A stretch of DNA of 64,000 nt from Lunularia cruciata (lineage: Eukaryota > Streptophyta > Marchantiopsida > Lunulariales > Lunulariaceae), in NCBI GenBank assembly GCA_948567375.1, contig OX419755.1, forward strand, positions 10,917,001 to 10,981,000, written 5' to 3'. This document shows positions 1-14,141 of the stretch, piece after piece (positions within the stretch are counted from its first letter, which is position 1; every line of letters starts with the position of its first letter). Both the position numbers and the translations under genes were made by a program. The notes under the pieces were generated by a model that was not told where the DNA came from, made no database searches, and saw only the letters and a list, made by a program, of their open reading frames with translations.

Positions 1-1960
1 CTTCAGCTTCCTGGTCCAAACCTCTTCGGATCATGTCTTTGGTTACATTATTTCTACTTATTAGTGCATTGCAAAGAGTATCTAACTTTGCTCTCACAAG
101 ATCTAACTTGAGACTTATATTATCTCCTACCTCATTGATCTTCCTATCTATTCAATCTCTAAGACAAATCTACAACTTGCTCGTGTCTACATCCTTTGCC
201 TACCTTCTCCTTGTCTCTTATACCAAAAGCTTCAACTTGTGTAATTGTGTCTCCTCCAAATGTACTTCGGATTTGGTACTGAGCATCACCTTTACTCCAA
301 CAACAACCTACTCCACTGAGTCCAAGGGTCTTTGTCTTTCATGCTCTTCTTGAACTGTAGCATGCTCTACTTGCAATTCTACTTTGTACTTTGTAGTGTG
401 ATCTTCCAATTCCTTTTCATATTGCACAATCTTTGCCTCCAATGTAGTCATTAAATCTTGCAATCTCCCTTCTTCCTCATGGCACTTACTTCATTTGCGT
501 TGCCTGGCTGCATTCTTCTCTTGTACCTTTTGACTAAACACTCCCAATTCAAATTCATTCTCCGCAACTACACTTCTCTCCACACATACCTCTTCTTGCG
601 CAATCTTCAATTTGGCCTGCAATTTCTCTACCCAAAGTCTTTCATGTGTCACTTCCTTCACTTCTATCGTCAACTCTTTTCCCTACTTCTCAAATTACTC
701 CTGCAGATTTCCATGGACCTTTGTCTGCAACACCTCCTGTTCATCTTCTCCTCGGGTTAGACATTTCTTCAATTCTGGATTGTCTTCTTCCATTGCTCTG
801 AATACCTACAAGACATTTCTCACTCTCAATTGTGTGCACTGTTCTTCTTTCTTCCTTCACTCCAACTGTATTAATAGCGGACACACTACTTCTTGAAGAT
901 ACCTCACTTCTTCACAACCTTATTCTCTCTCTTCCTCTTTTCCTTCCACCTTGTTCAGCTGTGCCTTCATCCAAAGTGGGGATCTTTGGACTGGTAGTAC
1001 ACCGTTGTTGCATGAACTTTCATCATCTTCCAAGTGAATTACATCCACTTCCTTCTTTCTCAAATTCCCAACTTCTTCCAAATCTTGAGTTGGTTGTTTA
1101 ATTTTCACATCTTTGTCTTGCTCAAGCATCTCTAAATTAGGCAACTCTCCTTCCTCAATTTGCTCAATATCTTCTTGTAGTTCCAGTTCTTCTTCTTCCA
1201 GTTGCTTTACTTTGGGTTCTCCATCGCTTCTAGACTCATTACCGTATATTGTTAACTCTGCTTCTTTGTCCTCTTCCTCCACCAACTTTGACTCATTCCC
1301 TCCTTCTGATTCTTCATCTGATTTTACAGCCTCATTCTTTGGACTACCTCCGCTATCCTTGTTTTTGTAGTCTGCACATGCAAATTCCTTTCTTCGGGTA
1401 TTGTCCTTTTCCATCTCTTTGGAAGCGACATCTCTGCCAATTGATCATGCCCAATCTTTTGATACTACTTGTCATTGCGGCATAGCTGCTATATGTACAA
1501 ATTCTCCTCCTCACCCTCATCTTTTCATAAATCTGGGTGGAAATGCGATACCACCTGGTTTCTCTCTTCTCCTCGCAACCGATTCAACTTGAGATAAAAT
1601 GAATTGCAAATGGTATGAAGTAATGGGGTGGTGCTTGATCCCTCCAATTCAACACCATCAACCTTATTCATTTGTAGAAACTCTTTGCCCAATTAATTGG
1701 CTCACCCACAAACATCCGGTGAAAGAAGATCACCTAGTGTTTCATAATGTAGGTTGTGCGCTCTGGTTTGAAGATTGCCATCAGACTTGCCATGATAGAA
1801 TGCCTGATTGGATTGCAATAGTTTTCCACCTTGTACACATTCTTCATTCGGGGCACAATGAACGAATCTTTTACTTCTTGAGTCTCTTCCCCCAGATGTT
1901 GTTTCCCAAAGAAAGAAGCATCTCTCTCCTCTCCGGCTTCTCTTCCCAACACTAACCTTC
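1..1960 (-). pseudogene. FX repeat ORF, copy 1 (core, acidic and helical parts)
   Basis: I do not recognise this protein as a named family. Read on the minus strand, a core segment near 1675-1800 contains ERTTYI, then VIFFHRMF and EPINWAKSFY. The same pattern recurs near 3.8, 23.8, 40.0 and 46.8 kb. An open stretch at 920-1414 (164 aa) is strongly acidic, with many Glu/Asp runs. Below it, 1-760 reads as charged helical, coiled-coil-like protein (for example 491-673) with stops and frame changes. The order core, acidic, helical matches the other copies. It is broken by an in-frame stop inside the core and several frameshifts. The role is unknown; its repetition beside LTR-like sequence implies a retroelement-borne ORF (inference). 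Confidence 0.5.
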
Positions 1961-2529
1961 AATCCGACTCTATCCATCAAGCCGGATTGCATCTCTTCCC
2001 AACGGCTTTTGGGCCTTTGGCATAGTTGCTTGCAGCTATCTCGATCATGAATTCTGGAAAGCTAATGTTCCAATTCCATGCCAAAAATGATACTAAGTCA
2101 AGATAAGACTTTGATCCGTGCCACCATATCTAACCTCTTCACTGTGGGATTTTGTACTCCCAGTGAAGAGCACTCCCTAAATCTTCTCACCCCTTCACTT
2201 CAAGCCTTTGAACAATCTTGACTTAATTCCTCGTCCCTTTGCTGCAAGACTCTCACTCCTATAGGCAACCCGAGGCTTTCTCTCACAACTAATTGCTTCC
2301 CGTGGAGTTCTGCTACTTGAGTTCTAAAAGACACAAGATATTTCTGCAGGGCTTTTTTCATTGCTTATGGAAAACCTTACTTTTATAATGATGCAATTCT
2401 CCGTTGTTTGTCAGCTGTACTTTGACTGACAAATCACACCTTCTACATGAGTTCCTCCTGTCACTATCAAGGTGTGCTAGTCTTTCCATTTCATAACCAG
2501 TTCATGATTTCCGGTCCAAAGAAAATCTG

Positions 2530-2874
2530 TTATGCTTTCTTTGCATCGGGTGGATCACCTTGAGATGAAGTCGTCTTTACTTCGGATTTGGACCAGACCC
2601 TTTGTATCTGGATTTCTGACAGTTTTTGACACGAAGTGACATTTCTTTGGCTTTCCCCAAAACTTGATTTCTTCCACTTCTGTTCCCAAAATGGATTCAG
2701 TTCCTTGTCAACTATATATTTCTTAGTCCAGAACTCCTCATAACCCAAAAAATTAAAACTGTGAGCACCACAAGTAGAAGACCCAATTAGGCAATTGATT
2801 TCAGATTCCATTACGATTCCACCTTTTGTGGAGGGTAGAACATAGTTGGAAAATTCATCAAAGTGATATGACAT
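2530..2874 (-). pseudogene. Possible N-terminal part of FX copy 1
   Basis: This 114-aa minus-strand open frame lies upstream, in the sense direction, of the FX copy 1 core. It ends with a DAKKA tail. A similar DAKKAFGF peptide is read on the minus strand upstream of the FX core near 40.3 kb, which suggests both belong to the N-terminal region of one protein. No domain is recognised. The stretch between 1961 and 2529 shows only stop-interrupted frames. Confidence 0.3.
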
Positions 2875-2879
2875 CTAGG

Positions 2880-3640
2880 ATGAAACTACCTTGAGGGCGG
2901 AGCTAGCCTAATTCTTTCCTTTAGAGAATAAATTTTGCAAAAATGGATGGGTGAATCCTTGTCTTTGGAAGATGTTCTTCTTGACCAAATAGGTGCCTTT
3001 ACAAATAATGGTCATGATTTTTTATGTAAATGAGAAACTCTCTTCCAAATCTGGGACCAACTTCTAGTCTTTGGAAAGCCAAGAATAGGCCAGGCAATCT
3101 TTGGAAGAATTGGAAGACTTTTTGGTGAAGAATGAACAATGGTACATGGATATCAAGAACATGCAAGTGTGCCACCAAGACCCCTCACATGAGTGTAGAG
3201 CAATGGGAGATTGTAGACCGTTATGAGGGAGGTGAGGGAACTCCTATAAATGTTGAGGTTTCCACAGTGGATTAGTTTCATAATTCTTCTACCTTATTGT
3301 CTTCCCAAATAATTGCTTCTTTCAATCCAAGCAAATAGAGGGAAAATGAAGAGTCGGTTGTGAGAAGATTGATTGCTAGCATAATGGTGGAATCCACCTC
3401 CATTTGGATTACTAAGAGTGCTTTGAACTTGAAGACCCATGCCATAGATCCTTGGGAGATGGAATCTAGACTAGTGACTTTGCAAAGGTTAAGAGTTAGC
3501 TATCTCTTGTAGAATTGGATCTAAACTTTGGATGTAATTGCTCTAGAATTTAAGAGATGAAGAAAGTAGTACTAGGTGGGTTCAGAGCAAATGTGCAAGA
3601 ATAGACACACTTCCATTGGAGGAAAACATTGGAAAGAAAG
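2880..3640. other. Unassigned decayed repeat sequence
   Basis: I see no gene here. Frames are short, and base composition resembles the surrounding degraded retroelement sequence. It probably belongs to the element that carries the FX-like core just downstream on the plus strand, but no terminal repeat or motif proves this. Confidence 0.3.
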
Positions 3641-4440
3641 CCAAGTGTAGCTAGGAGTTATACCTTTGACTCTTTGTTCAACATCAATAGCAAGATGTAG
3701 CCACGGTTTGATAAGGCCTTTGTGCATGATATTAATCTCATCAATGACTAGCTGATGGCCAATTACAAGAAACATGCTCAAAGTGATATTGCTTGAGCTT
3801 TGGTGAAGATTTTCACTCCCCAATGCACAACTTACCTCACAAATTTGCAAGTAGCCTTCTTTGAGTTCCTATTTTCTGACAGACCAATTGCTTAAGGATA
3901 AATCTTCCACTCTCATGGTTAGGGTTTTGGGATTTTGATGGACCTGGATCTCATTACATGATGTCATTTGTGGTACATTTCTACATCAGCCATGGCCTAT
4001 TCAACAAAGAGGAGAAGATTAAATTCTCAGGCTAAGAAGTGCACCCTTCTTACTTCAAAGAAGACCCGGAGGCCATGTGCCAAATAGATGTCATGTGAGA
4101 GGCATTTGAGAGGTCACAAGAGATGGGTCAATTTTTAAGCCCAATGAAGAAGGAAAAGAAGCAAAAAATTTGCATGACTCCCATTGTCAAGAAGCCTATT
4201 TAGAAGAAGGCAAAGAATTTTCAAGCCATTTAGGAGTTAGAGGAATATGAAGATACACAACCCAAATAAGAAGAAGAAAAGTATTCAGAGGTATAAAAGA
4301 TAGATTCAAACACAAAAGAAGAGGAAGCAAAGGAACCACAAGAAGAGGAAGATGCCAAGAACCAAGAAGGAGGGGTCCTTGTGAGTGAAGATGTCTCAAG
4401 AATCACTAACATGCTCACCCTTAAATGCTATTCACTAAAA
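3640..4440 (+). pseudogene. FX repeat ORF, plus-strand copy (copy 2)
   Basis: Around 3797-3890 the plus strand reads ALVKIFTPQCTTYL then QVAFFEFLFSDRPI. This matches the FX core found elsewhere (TTYL, QV.FF, then a .PI. motif). Further on, 4160-4420 reads as a basic linker (MKKEKKQK, VKKPI) followed by an acidic tract rich in EEE and ending VSEDVSRITNML. That is the same order as in the minus-strand copies. Stops and frame changes are frequent. It is followed in the same orientation by a gypsy gag remnant, an arrangement not seen at the other copies, so either a deletion has joined two elements or FX sits upstream of gag in the parent element (both inference). Confidence 0.5.
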
Positions 4441-4449
4441 GAAAAGGTA

Positions 4450-5200
4450 CCCATTCAATAGTTGGAATAATAATAGCTATTAGAGGTTCATCTTGAGTGA
4501 GAGACAGGCCAGCTCACAAGATAGCAATGTATGAAGGGTTGCTAAGGAACTTCCAATACTTGGATTTCATGCAGATGGGCCAAACTTGATATGAGGGTTG
4601 AAGCAAAAGAACAACATACAATAGTACATGGAGGTATTTCTTGATCTACAAGTTATATTAACAAACATGGGTCCAATAGAAACTTTGTATAATTACAAAT
4701 GAGGGTTAAAAGAGCAAAGTTGCCAAGAAGTAATGGTACAAAATTGTCACACTATTTTTGAAGCCAATGCATGCACTCAAAGATTAACAAAGGTAATGGA
4801 TGAGGTGAAGAGGTGGCCCTAGACTCAACATTATTGGGCTAAAACACCTCATTTTGGTCGAACAATTCTTATGGAATTAGACAACATTTGGTTTTGAGAT
4901 TGAGGAGCACAAACTGCTCCAAGAAGAATGGGGACAAGAGGAAGAAAGGAGAGATGGAGTCCCATGAGGAGAAGGAACTTGAGCAGAACAATATCATTGT
5001 TATAATTGTGACCAAATTGTGTACATAGACATCAGCTACAATGCTTATCTCAGTAGAGATCCTCGGACTCCATACAAGCAATCTTTGAACAATATGGAGA
5101 GAGAAATTGAAGAGAAATGTGAAAATCACATCAGAAAACAAAGATTACTGGTATATCTACCTCGTCAATATGTATTCTCGGATGGGGATACTCATACATC
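4450..5200 (+). pseudogene. Degenerate Ty3/gypsy gag with relic zinc knuckle
   Basis: Plus-strand fragments near 4560-4760 (GLKQKNNIQ.YMEVFLDLQ) resemble the tail of a retrotransposon gag domain, where L+Q..SV.EY...F is typical. At about 4998 the reading CYNCDQIVYIDISY corresponds to a CCHC knuckle (C-x2-C-x4-H-x4-C) in which the His and the last Cys are replaced by Tyr. The same protein can be followed at 43.8-44.5 kb, where the zinc region and flanking words match closely. It ends abruptly at about 5200, where peroxidase exon sequence begins. Non-functional. Confidence 0.6.
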
Positions 5201-5202
5201 TC

Positions 5203-5914
5203 TAAGGGTCAAGCTGGGAAGTGCAAGGTGGTCGTAACGATGGCGTTTCTTCCGTGGCCGAAACTGCAGAAGCCGAGCTACCTCCACCAACATTCCAAGT
5301 GTCTCAGCTCATCGATGCTTTTGCTAGAAGAGGATTATCTGCAAGGCAGATGGTTGTACTTTCAGGTACGTGCATATAGTTGTGAATCACGTCTATTCTG
5401 GACCTACAATACACAAGGTGGTGTGGTAAAGTTGCGATTCGATTTTGGGGTTTTCATTTCTCATCGGTTCACCATGCTAAATTCACCTGCCTCTCTCAGG
5501 ATCGCACACTGTGGGTGTGGGACACTGTGACAAAGTTGTTGACCGACTCTATAACTTCAACAAAACTCACTTCACGGACCCAACCCTTAATTCTACATAC
5601 GCCGAGCAATTGAAGCAAGATTGTCCCCAGAAAACTTTCAACGACACAATCGAGATCTTCATGGACGTCCAGACTCCAGGTGAATTTGACTCTAAATATT
5701 ACAAAACACTTGAGCAGAAGAAGGGCCTATTTACTTCCGATCAATCGCTATTCGACGACTCTCGCACCAGGAGATCAGTGAAATCTTTGAGAAAAGAAGG
5801 TCGTTTCCAGTCTGAGTTTGGGCAAGCTATGAGCGCGTTAGGAGAGTGAAGGTCAAGACTAGTGGTCAGGTGCGCAAGAACTGCCGTGAGGTGATAGTGG
5901 GAGTTGGTGCTTAA
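5203..5914 (+). pseudogene. 5'-truncated class III peroxidase (exons 3 and 4)
   Basis: The plus-strand exon 3 (about 5203-5365) reads WEVQGGRNDG through LSARQMVVLS, the segment before the proximal heme ligand. It ends at a GT donor at 5366. Exon 4 (5500-5914) opens with GSHTVGVGHCDK, including the proximal His, and carries MDVQTPGEFDS, RTRRSV and the C-terminal RKNCREV. Exons 1 and 2, which hold the signal peptide and the distal FHDC catalytic site, are missing: the sequence switches to retroelement at about 5203. A small deletion near 5845 shifts the frame in ALGAVG, and the original frame resumes to a TAA at 5912-5914. It is on the opposite strand to the rest of the cluster. Dead on both counts. 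Confidence 0.85.
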
Positions 5915-6028
5915 GTGAATGATACTCACTCTATGGGAACAGGTAGTTTGATTGTCAAGTGTCAAGCCTCTGTGAATTAATGACGAATTCGAATGATTTT
6001 TCAAACCGATTCATTATATAAAAGAAAC

Positions 6029-6034
6029 AATAAA
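6029..6034 (+). terminator. Poly(A) signal AATAAA behind the truncated peroxidase
   Basis: AATAAA lies about 115 bases after the stop at 5914. The equivalent signal occurs on the minus strand behind the intact gene (14136-14141), so it is ancestral to the family's 3' UTR. Confidence 0.5.
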
Positions 6035-6420
6035 ACATAGAGGACGATAAATTCCAAAAGGTGTGCTGTATGAATTCTACTCAATGGCCTCTTCGAGTGA
6101 CGCTTCACTGAAGTTTTGTGGATCATGCATGATCCTTACTGCGTACCTAAAGCCAGCCTCCAGAGTGAATAAGTATAACCAGAAGCTGGACATTGCGTAG
6201 ATTCCTTGTTAAATATGTAGAGCATGAAGACTGCAACCACGCAATGTTCTCACCTCCACCAGCTTCAATTCAAAAAAATAGGTGCAATAGATATACTGTT
6301 TGTTATAAACAAATGATTATAAATTTGCAATCTAGTTATTCTATTCCGCTATTCTCAAACAAAGTCGATGATCTAACCATCTCAACATCTGTTTAGAGCT
6401 TGAGCTGTTGAAAATATATG

Positions 6421-6510
6421 GGGGTCAAATGTAGTGGTCAAGTTCACAGAAACTGCCGTGAGGAGATCGAAGGAGTTGGTGCTTCATTGGATTACAGTAG
6501 CACAGAGTCT
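6421..6510 (+). pseudogene. Peroxidase exon 4 tail fragment
   Basis: The plus strand reads GVKCSGQVHRNCREEIEGVG, which corresponds to the last residues of the peroxidases (GVKTSGQVRKNCREALVAIG in the intact gene). Nothing upstream belongs to exon 4, so this is an isolated C-terminal scrap about 500 bases behind the truncated plus-strand copy. Confidence 0.7.
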
Positions 6511-7360
6511 ACGGATAGCGTGTGAAATGTTTGCTCGTTGCTGTTTTATTCAAGTAGAGTTCTTACTCGGTTTTCCAGCATATTCATTTTAGAAACTGAA
6601 CGAATTGGACTGTAAATTCTATGGTCGACCCTGATTTTATCCTGCTTTATCTTTTGAAGATTGACTGTATATAAAACCTTTAATGCGCAATTTAAAGTCC
6701 TACGTGTGATGAGAACAACGCGAGATATGAAATGGTGTTGGATTTGACTTGAATCCTAGAGGAAAGGTGAAAAGGTTCAGCTTCGAGCATAAGAAAGGGA
6801 AGGATGAATGTAGAATTAAGCAAGTCAAATCCCAGAACAAGGGCCAATATTAATATTTTCTAAATTATAACTCTTCTAATTCCACCTGGTCTTCTTACAC
6901 ATGCTTTTAGCATAGATTCTTCCTCCAGAAATAATATATTGTATACTGACAATAGCTATCAACAGAGCAATCTAACTGAACGACTATATTAGACATAAGT
7001 TTTTCATCTAAAGATAACAGTGACAATAAATCGCAGGGATGTGCACAAATTAGTTGCAGTCTGGCAGTCCAGTATGGCGCAAATTTTGAAGGAGTACATA
7101 GCTTAGGTGACAATGCAGGTAGAAGCAGGACGGACGGCAGACTTGGTGCTCTTGCTCTTCCACCAATTTGAAGGAGTTGTCAATGCTCTACATCCAGCTA
7201 CGCGGTTAACGATTTCAAACGATTAATTTGATATAGTCGTAACTTTCGCAAGCCAATTTGGACATTGTGGTGGTGGAAAGTACCGTTTTTCATTGAGATA
7301 TTATATTCATAGTGACTCCAAAATTTACGGTGTCAGAACAGGGACCGGTGGCATTGGCAT
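6511..7360. other. Intergenic, no gene seen
   Basis: Only short chance frames. The composition matches the peroxidase flanks rather than the AT-rich decayed retroelements. No RNA gene or repeat boundary was recognised. Confidence 0.4.
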
Positions 7361-8450
7361 GCGAAAATATCGATCTCAGAGCTCTATAACCGTGCACAAT
7401 CCAGGCCCATGCCAAGGGGGAAGTTAGAAGCTGAACAGCTGTTACTATTGGTCAAGTTCGAAGGGTTTTGGGAGGGAAGCGAAGATAAGCGCATCAATGT
7501 GATAAATCTGAAGAGGTGTCGAAATCGGTAGATCGTGATCAATTTTGAACGGAAGCTTTTGAAATAAGAATAATGCGTGGTTGTAGTCATTACGAGATGC
7601 ATATTTGGCACGGAATATACACATCTAACTTCTTGTTCACAACATTGAGCTGTGTCTGTACTTTTCTAGCAAGATAAAACATTGTTGTTTATGTCATTAA
7701 CAGTTTCTGATGCTCAAGGAGCCAGTGAAGTCCTTGTAAATGGAGACTTTCATCAGTCGATTTTGCTCACCATACTGCCTCCACGTACTCATCTGGTACC
7801 GACCTTGTACTTCTTCACACTCGAGGCGTTAAATCATGATCATACATCCACCAAACTTCAATTGAAGGAACACTCGATAAGACCAGAATGAGTAAAAGAT
7901 TCATACAGTATAACCTGTGGGACTTTTATCGAGTAAGTTTTATTGTTTCTTTTATGTAATGAATTAGTTTGAGAAATCAGTTGAATTTGTCATCAACTCA
8001 CAGAGGCTTGACACCTGTTTAAGCTATCCCCAAGAGTTACTGTAATTCAATTAAGCACCAACTCCTTCTGTCACCTCACAGGCAGTTCTTACGCACGTGA
8101 CCTCTAGTCTTGACTCCTACTGCTCCTAACGCGCGCATAGCTTGCCGAAACTCAGACGACCTTCTTTCGTCAAAGATTTCACGGATCTCCTGGTGCGAGA
8201 GTCTTCGAATAGGGATTGATCGAAAGTAAAGAGGCCCTTCTTCTGCTCAAGTGTTTTGTAATATTTAGAGTCAAATTCACCTGGAGTGTTGACGTCCATG
8301 AAGATCTCGATTGTGTCGTTGAAAGTTTTATGGGGACAATCTTGCTTCAATTGCTCGGCGTATGTAGAATTAAGGGTTGGGTCCGTGAAGTGAGTTTTGT
8401 TGAAGTTATAGAGTCGGTCAACAACTTTGTCACATGTATCAGATGTGTGA
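7360..8450. repeat. Local duplication, copy A (3' flank plus exon 4)
   Basis: This block matches 9610-10760. Shared landmarks are the opening ATATCGATCTC..AGCTCTATAACCGTGCA (7367 onward and 9630 onward), AGGCCCAT followed by gene-flank sequence, and the reversed exon 4 at the right end. It is diverged but alignable by eye for most of its length, so part of the peroxidase 3' region has been duplicated in tandem. Confidence 0.65.
8068..8450 (-). pseudogene. Class III peroxidase exon 4 fragment
   Basis: The minus strand reads CDKVVDRLYNFNKTHF, MDVNTPGEFDSKYYK, KKGLFTFDQSLF and RTRRSVKS, all exon 4. It stops just before the proximal-His motif: the sequence diverges beyond the TCDK residues at about 8440, so the GSHTVG start and the splice acceptor are lost. 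A short deletion at GRF.SEF shifts the frame, and an extra base in the final NCRE motif adds a stop. No other exon accompanies it. It sits at the end of duplication copy A. Confidence 0.85.
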
Positions 8451-8639
8451 ACATTTCTAAGAGAAGAAGCCAATTTAATATTCTTATAGTATAATTTCAT
8501 TTGTCAAAACTATCGGATTTCGGCCATTCGTTAATCTGAAATTTTGTTGTCTACAACATGATACGAAAAGATGTAGGTCTTGTTTATCTGTGGGGAGAAA
8601 ATATCATCAAGCCCTAAGCTTTTGGTAAATTGAGATCTT

Positions 8640-8980
8640 CCAGCTTGTTATGAGATTGTGGTTGTTACATGTTGACACCTTTCAGTAAGCTGGTCATCTA
8701 TAAGCTTGTAACCTCGTAGCACCAACGTCGTTTCGTGAAATCTTTCCAAGAATAGTTCAAGTACTTGGAGAAGTAATTTTCAATTTGCTTTGCAGCACTT
8801 GGGGTATGATTTGTCCTTTTAATATTCAGTTCTGTCCCAGGAGAGACAGTTTCTATACTGTACACACAAGAATCTCCACTCAAAGAAACTGCTAGGCAGC
8901 ACGTGCAGTAGATATCGTACACACAGCTCAAATGGTTGAAGAATACATCTGACCACAGGGAAAATATGCCATACTAACAC
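8640..8980. other. Unassigned segment with a short minus-strand frame
   Basis: A 77-aa minus-strand frame at 8698-8931 has no motif, no second copy elsewhere in the window, and no recognisable promoter. It is probably chance. Confidence 0.2.
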
Positions 8981-9224
8981 TATTCGGATAACATGATTCT
9001 GTAGACAGGTAATACTGCTGTTTTGGCTGCTGATTCAATCACTCACATTATTAATACGAGTCATCTCCGGGGTAGCAGTTTGGTGCCGGTCCAACCTTTC
9101 AACATACTGACGAGAAAACAGCAGAGTGAATTTAAAAGCCACACAGATACCCATATCTGAACAAAGCTGAAACGCAGTAAGTGTTGATTGCGCATTCAGA
9201 CTATGATACTTGATGTATATGATG

Positions 9225-9466
9225 CAGTTCTTGCGCACCGGATCTTGCACCCCCACTGCTCCGAACGTGCGCATAGCTTGCCCAAACTCAAACTGGAAGC
9301 GACCGTTTTTTTTCAAAGATTTCACTGATGTCCTGGTGCGGGAGTCGTCCAATAGGGGTTGATCGGATGTAAACAGGCCCTGATCAAGTTGAAGCGTTTT
9401 GTAATATTAGAGTCTAATTCACCTGGAGTGTTGAAGTCCATGAAGATCTCGATCGTGTAGTTGAAC
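9225..9466 (-). pseudogene. Short peroxidase exon 4 fragment
   Basis: The minus strand reads RTRTSVKSLKKNGRFQFEFGQAM and then AVGVQDPVRKNC, with TPGEFDS encoded in a shifted frame at about 9400-9440. This is the second half of exon 4 only. The ends are abrupt: TAACAG follows at about 9467, and the C-terminus runs into unrelated sequence after NC. Frameshifted and non-functional. Confidence 0.8.
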
Positions 9467-10350
9467 TAACAGTAGGATTAATCTGATTTCTCAACAACAG
9501 TTAGTTTTATAACTGAAGAAGTATCCCACATATCAACTGGTTGTCAGTTCATGAATATCACAGTGAGTACACATTTGCTGGATGTGCCGCTATCAGATCA
9601 GGTAGCACAGATCAAGCATGCAAAGATATCGATCTCGTAGCTCTATAACCGTGCAAAGTCCAGGCCCATACTAAGAGGTAAATTGGAAACTGAAGGCTGT
9701 CACTCATGGTCAAGTTTGAAGGATTTGGGGAGGGAAGATACACTGTATCATTGTGAAGAACAGAAAGAAGTATCAAAATCTGTAGATCGTGATCAATTTT
9801 GAACAAAAGCTGTTGAAGTAAGAATATTGCATGGTTGCATTCATCATTTGAGACGTATATAGCAAGGAATGTATACATCCATGATCTTGTTTACTACGCT
9901 GAGCTGTGACTGTTCTTCTTTGGCGAAGTACAACATTGTTGATGTAGTCAATTACTCTTAACAGTTTGCTTTGCAATAAGTCATTAAAGTCATTATAGAT
10001 CGACACATTCATCAGTGGATTTCGCTCACCATTTGTGTCCTTTGTGATTTCATGCTGTCTCTACGTCCCATCTTGTAGCGGTCTTGTGTGTATTTACACT
10101 TGGAGGCATGCATATGCCGTCATGATCAGGCATCCACCAAACTTTAGTGAAGCTCAGTATCACACGGCAAGACCTTCATGAAGTAAACTTCACACGACAC
10201 ACCACGTGGGATTTATTGTCGAGCATGTTTTATTACTTCTATTGTAATGAATTCGTTTTGAAAATCAATCAAATTCGCCATCAATTGAAAGCATGAGCCA
10301 GCAAACAGACTACCTGTTTAAGATATCCCTTAAGAGTCTATATAATTCAA

Positions 10351-12009
<1,659 letters not shown>

Positions 12010-13735
12010 CTCTACGGATCGCTGCACGTTCACTTGTGACCAACTAGATTTATGGAGACGTTTCCTAGTATTTCTCACGTGTAACCCAACAAAATGATGG
12101 CAAGAAAAGGAAAAGATATGAACACGTGAGTCAAATTTCAGCTGTCTCTCACACAAATGAAGAACAAAGTTTATAACTTTCTAACGGGGAAAGAAGAAAC
12201 TCTTTCACCGATCAGGTCCTGAAAGTGGAACTGATAGGATCCAGAGTGCAGACAGCTGGTGCGTGGTTGGATGCTTGAGAAGACGATCGAAGGGGATAAT
12301 ATACACGGGATCCATGAATAATAATCGTAGTTGCACAGACAACGCGTAGAAGCGAAGCGTGCCATTGCTCAATACATTCTAATATAATTTCGTGGTTTGT
12401 TTTGTAGACCAATTACCAGTGACTTCAGCTGAATAACAGCATGCCTTGAAGCCGTGCTGCTTATCAGGCTACATTTATTGACGTTTCTCAATCAGTGGAG
12501 AATCTTAGTGCAAGTATCATTCTAGCCCGGATGACCCTCTAGATGGATACGAATAATTCTAGGCCTTGAATCAAGCGAGCGGCATCCTGGATCGATTTCA
12601 GAATATATGATGTAAATTGTGCTCACGTTATCAGCAGAAACACAACTGAACCGGACCCTTGCGCAAATTCTTAATAATTTTTTGGGTTGGGGAGGGAGCT
12701 TATTCAGACATTGAGGTAATATTCTTGGAGGACATTCTTATGTGAGATTTAAATGCTTCAAAACAGCGCAGCATGCTGCACTGCTTGAAGCACATCGGTT
12801 CTGCACACAGATGGAAAAATCTAGCCTTCGCTAATCAAGTTAATGATCATGAAAGTTATCATTAGTATAGTCTTTAAAAGCTCCCATCATTGGAAGTAAA
12901 CGTATTGTAACCTTCAGAGTTCCTGGGAGGATCTATAGGAAGCTTCCCTTTGGAAACTACCAGATCCCGCCATCAGCAAATCTTGAGAATGACTTGATTT
13001 GTGCTGTAATCATTCGTGGTCTCCGTTTCAGCCGGGTCTTATTTTACCGAGAGCTTTTTGGTCCAGTGAATCTGTCCTGTAAGAATATGAGAGGAAAGGC
13101 TGCTGTGTATCTCAATCTGGTAGATCTAGAGGAGTCTATGTGATCGAGGAGGAATGTCTTCTATGCACAAGGTAGGCTACATGTATCAGGTGCTTATCTG
13201 CTTGTTACTGGTCAACACTCGTTAGCAAGATCACTAGCTTGTTATAGCTTGCACGGGTTGTAAACTTTGGGAAAGGTACAGTTTATGATCATCTACAGGT
13301 GCAGTATTTGTTGTATGATAATGCTGCATTGCTTTAAGATCCGGATTTACACTGAAGCAACTGAGTTTCTATGTGATAGGCCCAAGAATTTCCGTAAGAA
13401 GAATCTGATAAACTTCAAATCGTACAGAAAATTCAACTGGCTGTTGGATACATCTTCATCACTATTTGAGAAATGGCCATCTGACCTTACACGCTGTTTT
13501 GATGATAGAGTGACAGCCAGTTGTGGAGTGATAAAATAAATAAACAGTACTACTGCGCAGATTGCGGAAGCCACACAGATCAATATCCAATGGCAAACTC
13601 CATTGAGTGCTAAGGGTGATAGTAGACTATAGTAATGAAAGTTGATGTTCAGGTGGGGTGATTGACAGTACAAGGAGCCCTATTCAACCTGCTTGAAATC
13701 TAAAACATCCAAGTAGCTCTACCCCTCCGATCTAT
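12010..13735. other. Upstream flank of the dead peroxidase; no gene
   Basis: This is intergenic sequence whose second copy lies at 55346-56490. Short frames such as 13267-13539 are not preserved in that copy, which argues against coding. The first 400 bases resemble the upstream region of the intact peroxidase (shared TCAGGTCCTGAAA.TGGAACTGATAG, reversed), so this is the ancestral promoter region. Confidence 0.5.
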
Positions 13736-14135
13736 CTTGATCACTAAGTGCATTCTCGAACTAAACGTTACTAGGATTAATCTACTAATTAAACTCAGCC
13801 TCGAAACAGAAGAAGCATTCAATATATCAGAAGATTGTACATTCTTCAAAGCAAATGACCCCAACTTCGCTTGATTTGCCTCTATCAAATGAGGTCAGTT
13901 CCAGTATACGGTCCTATGAAAATACCTGATAGTTTTATTTCTGACAAAGTCAAGGCCATGCTGACAATTGACGTGGAAACTGAAGAGATCAATTGGTCAG
14001 GTTCAAAATGCAACGGTCAAAGAACATAACCGCGTCATGGTCACAGTGGTGAGATCGGAAGAGATGCTAATCCTGCGAAATCATTACCAGTAAAAATCAT
14101 ATAGGACACCCTGTGAGGTTTATTGTCCCATATGT

Positions 14136-14141
14136 TTTATT
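14136..14141 (-). terminator. Poly(A) signal of the intact peroxidase
   Basis: AATAAA on the minus strand lies about 120 bases past the stop codon, with a second one at 14119-14124. Spacing is suitable for a plant 3' UTR. Confidence 0.5.

Noticed and set aside
13267-13539. 90-aa plus-strand frame upstream of the intact peroxidase
   Set aside because: The duplicated copy near 56340-56440 has the same DNA but a different, shorter reading frame, so the frame is not conserved.
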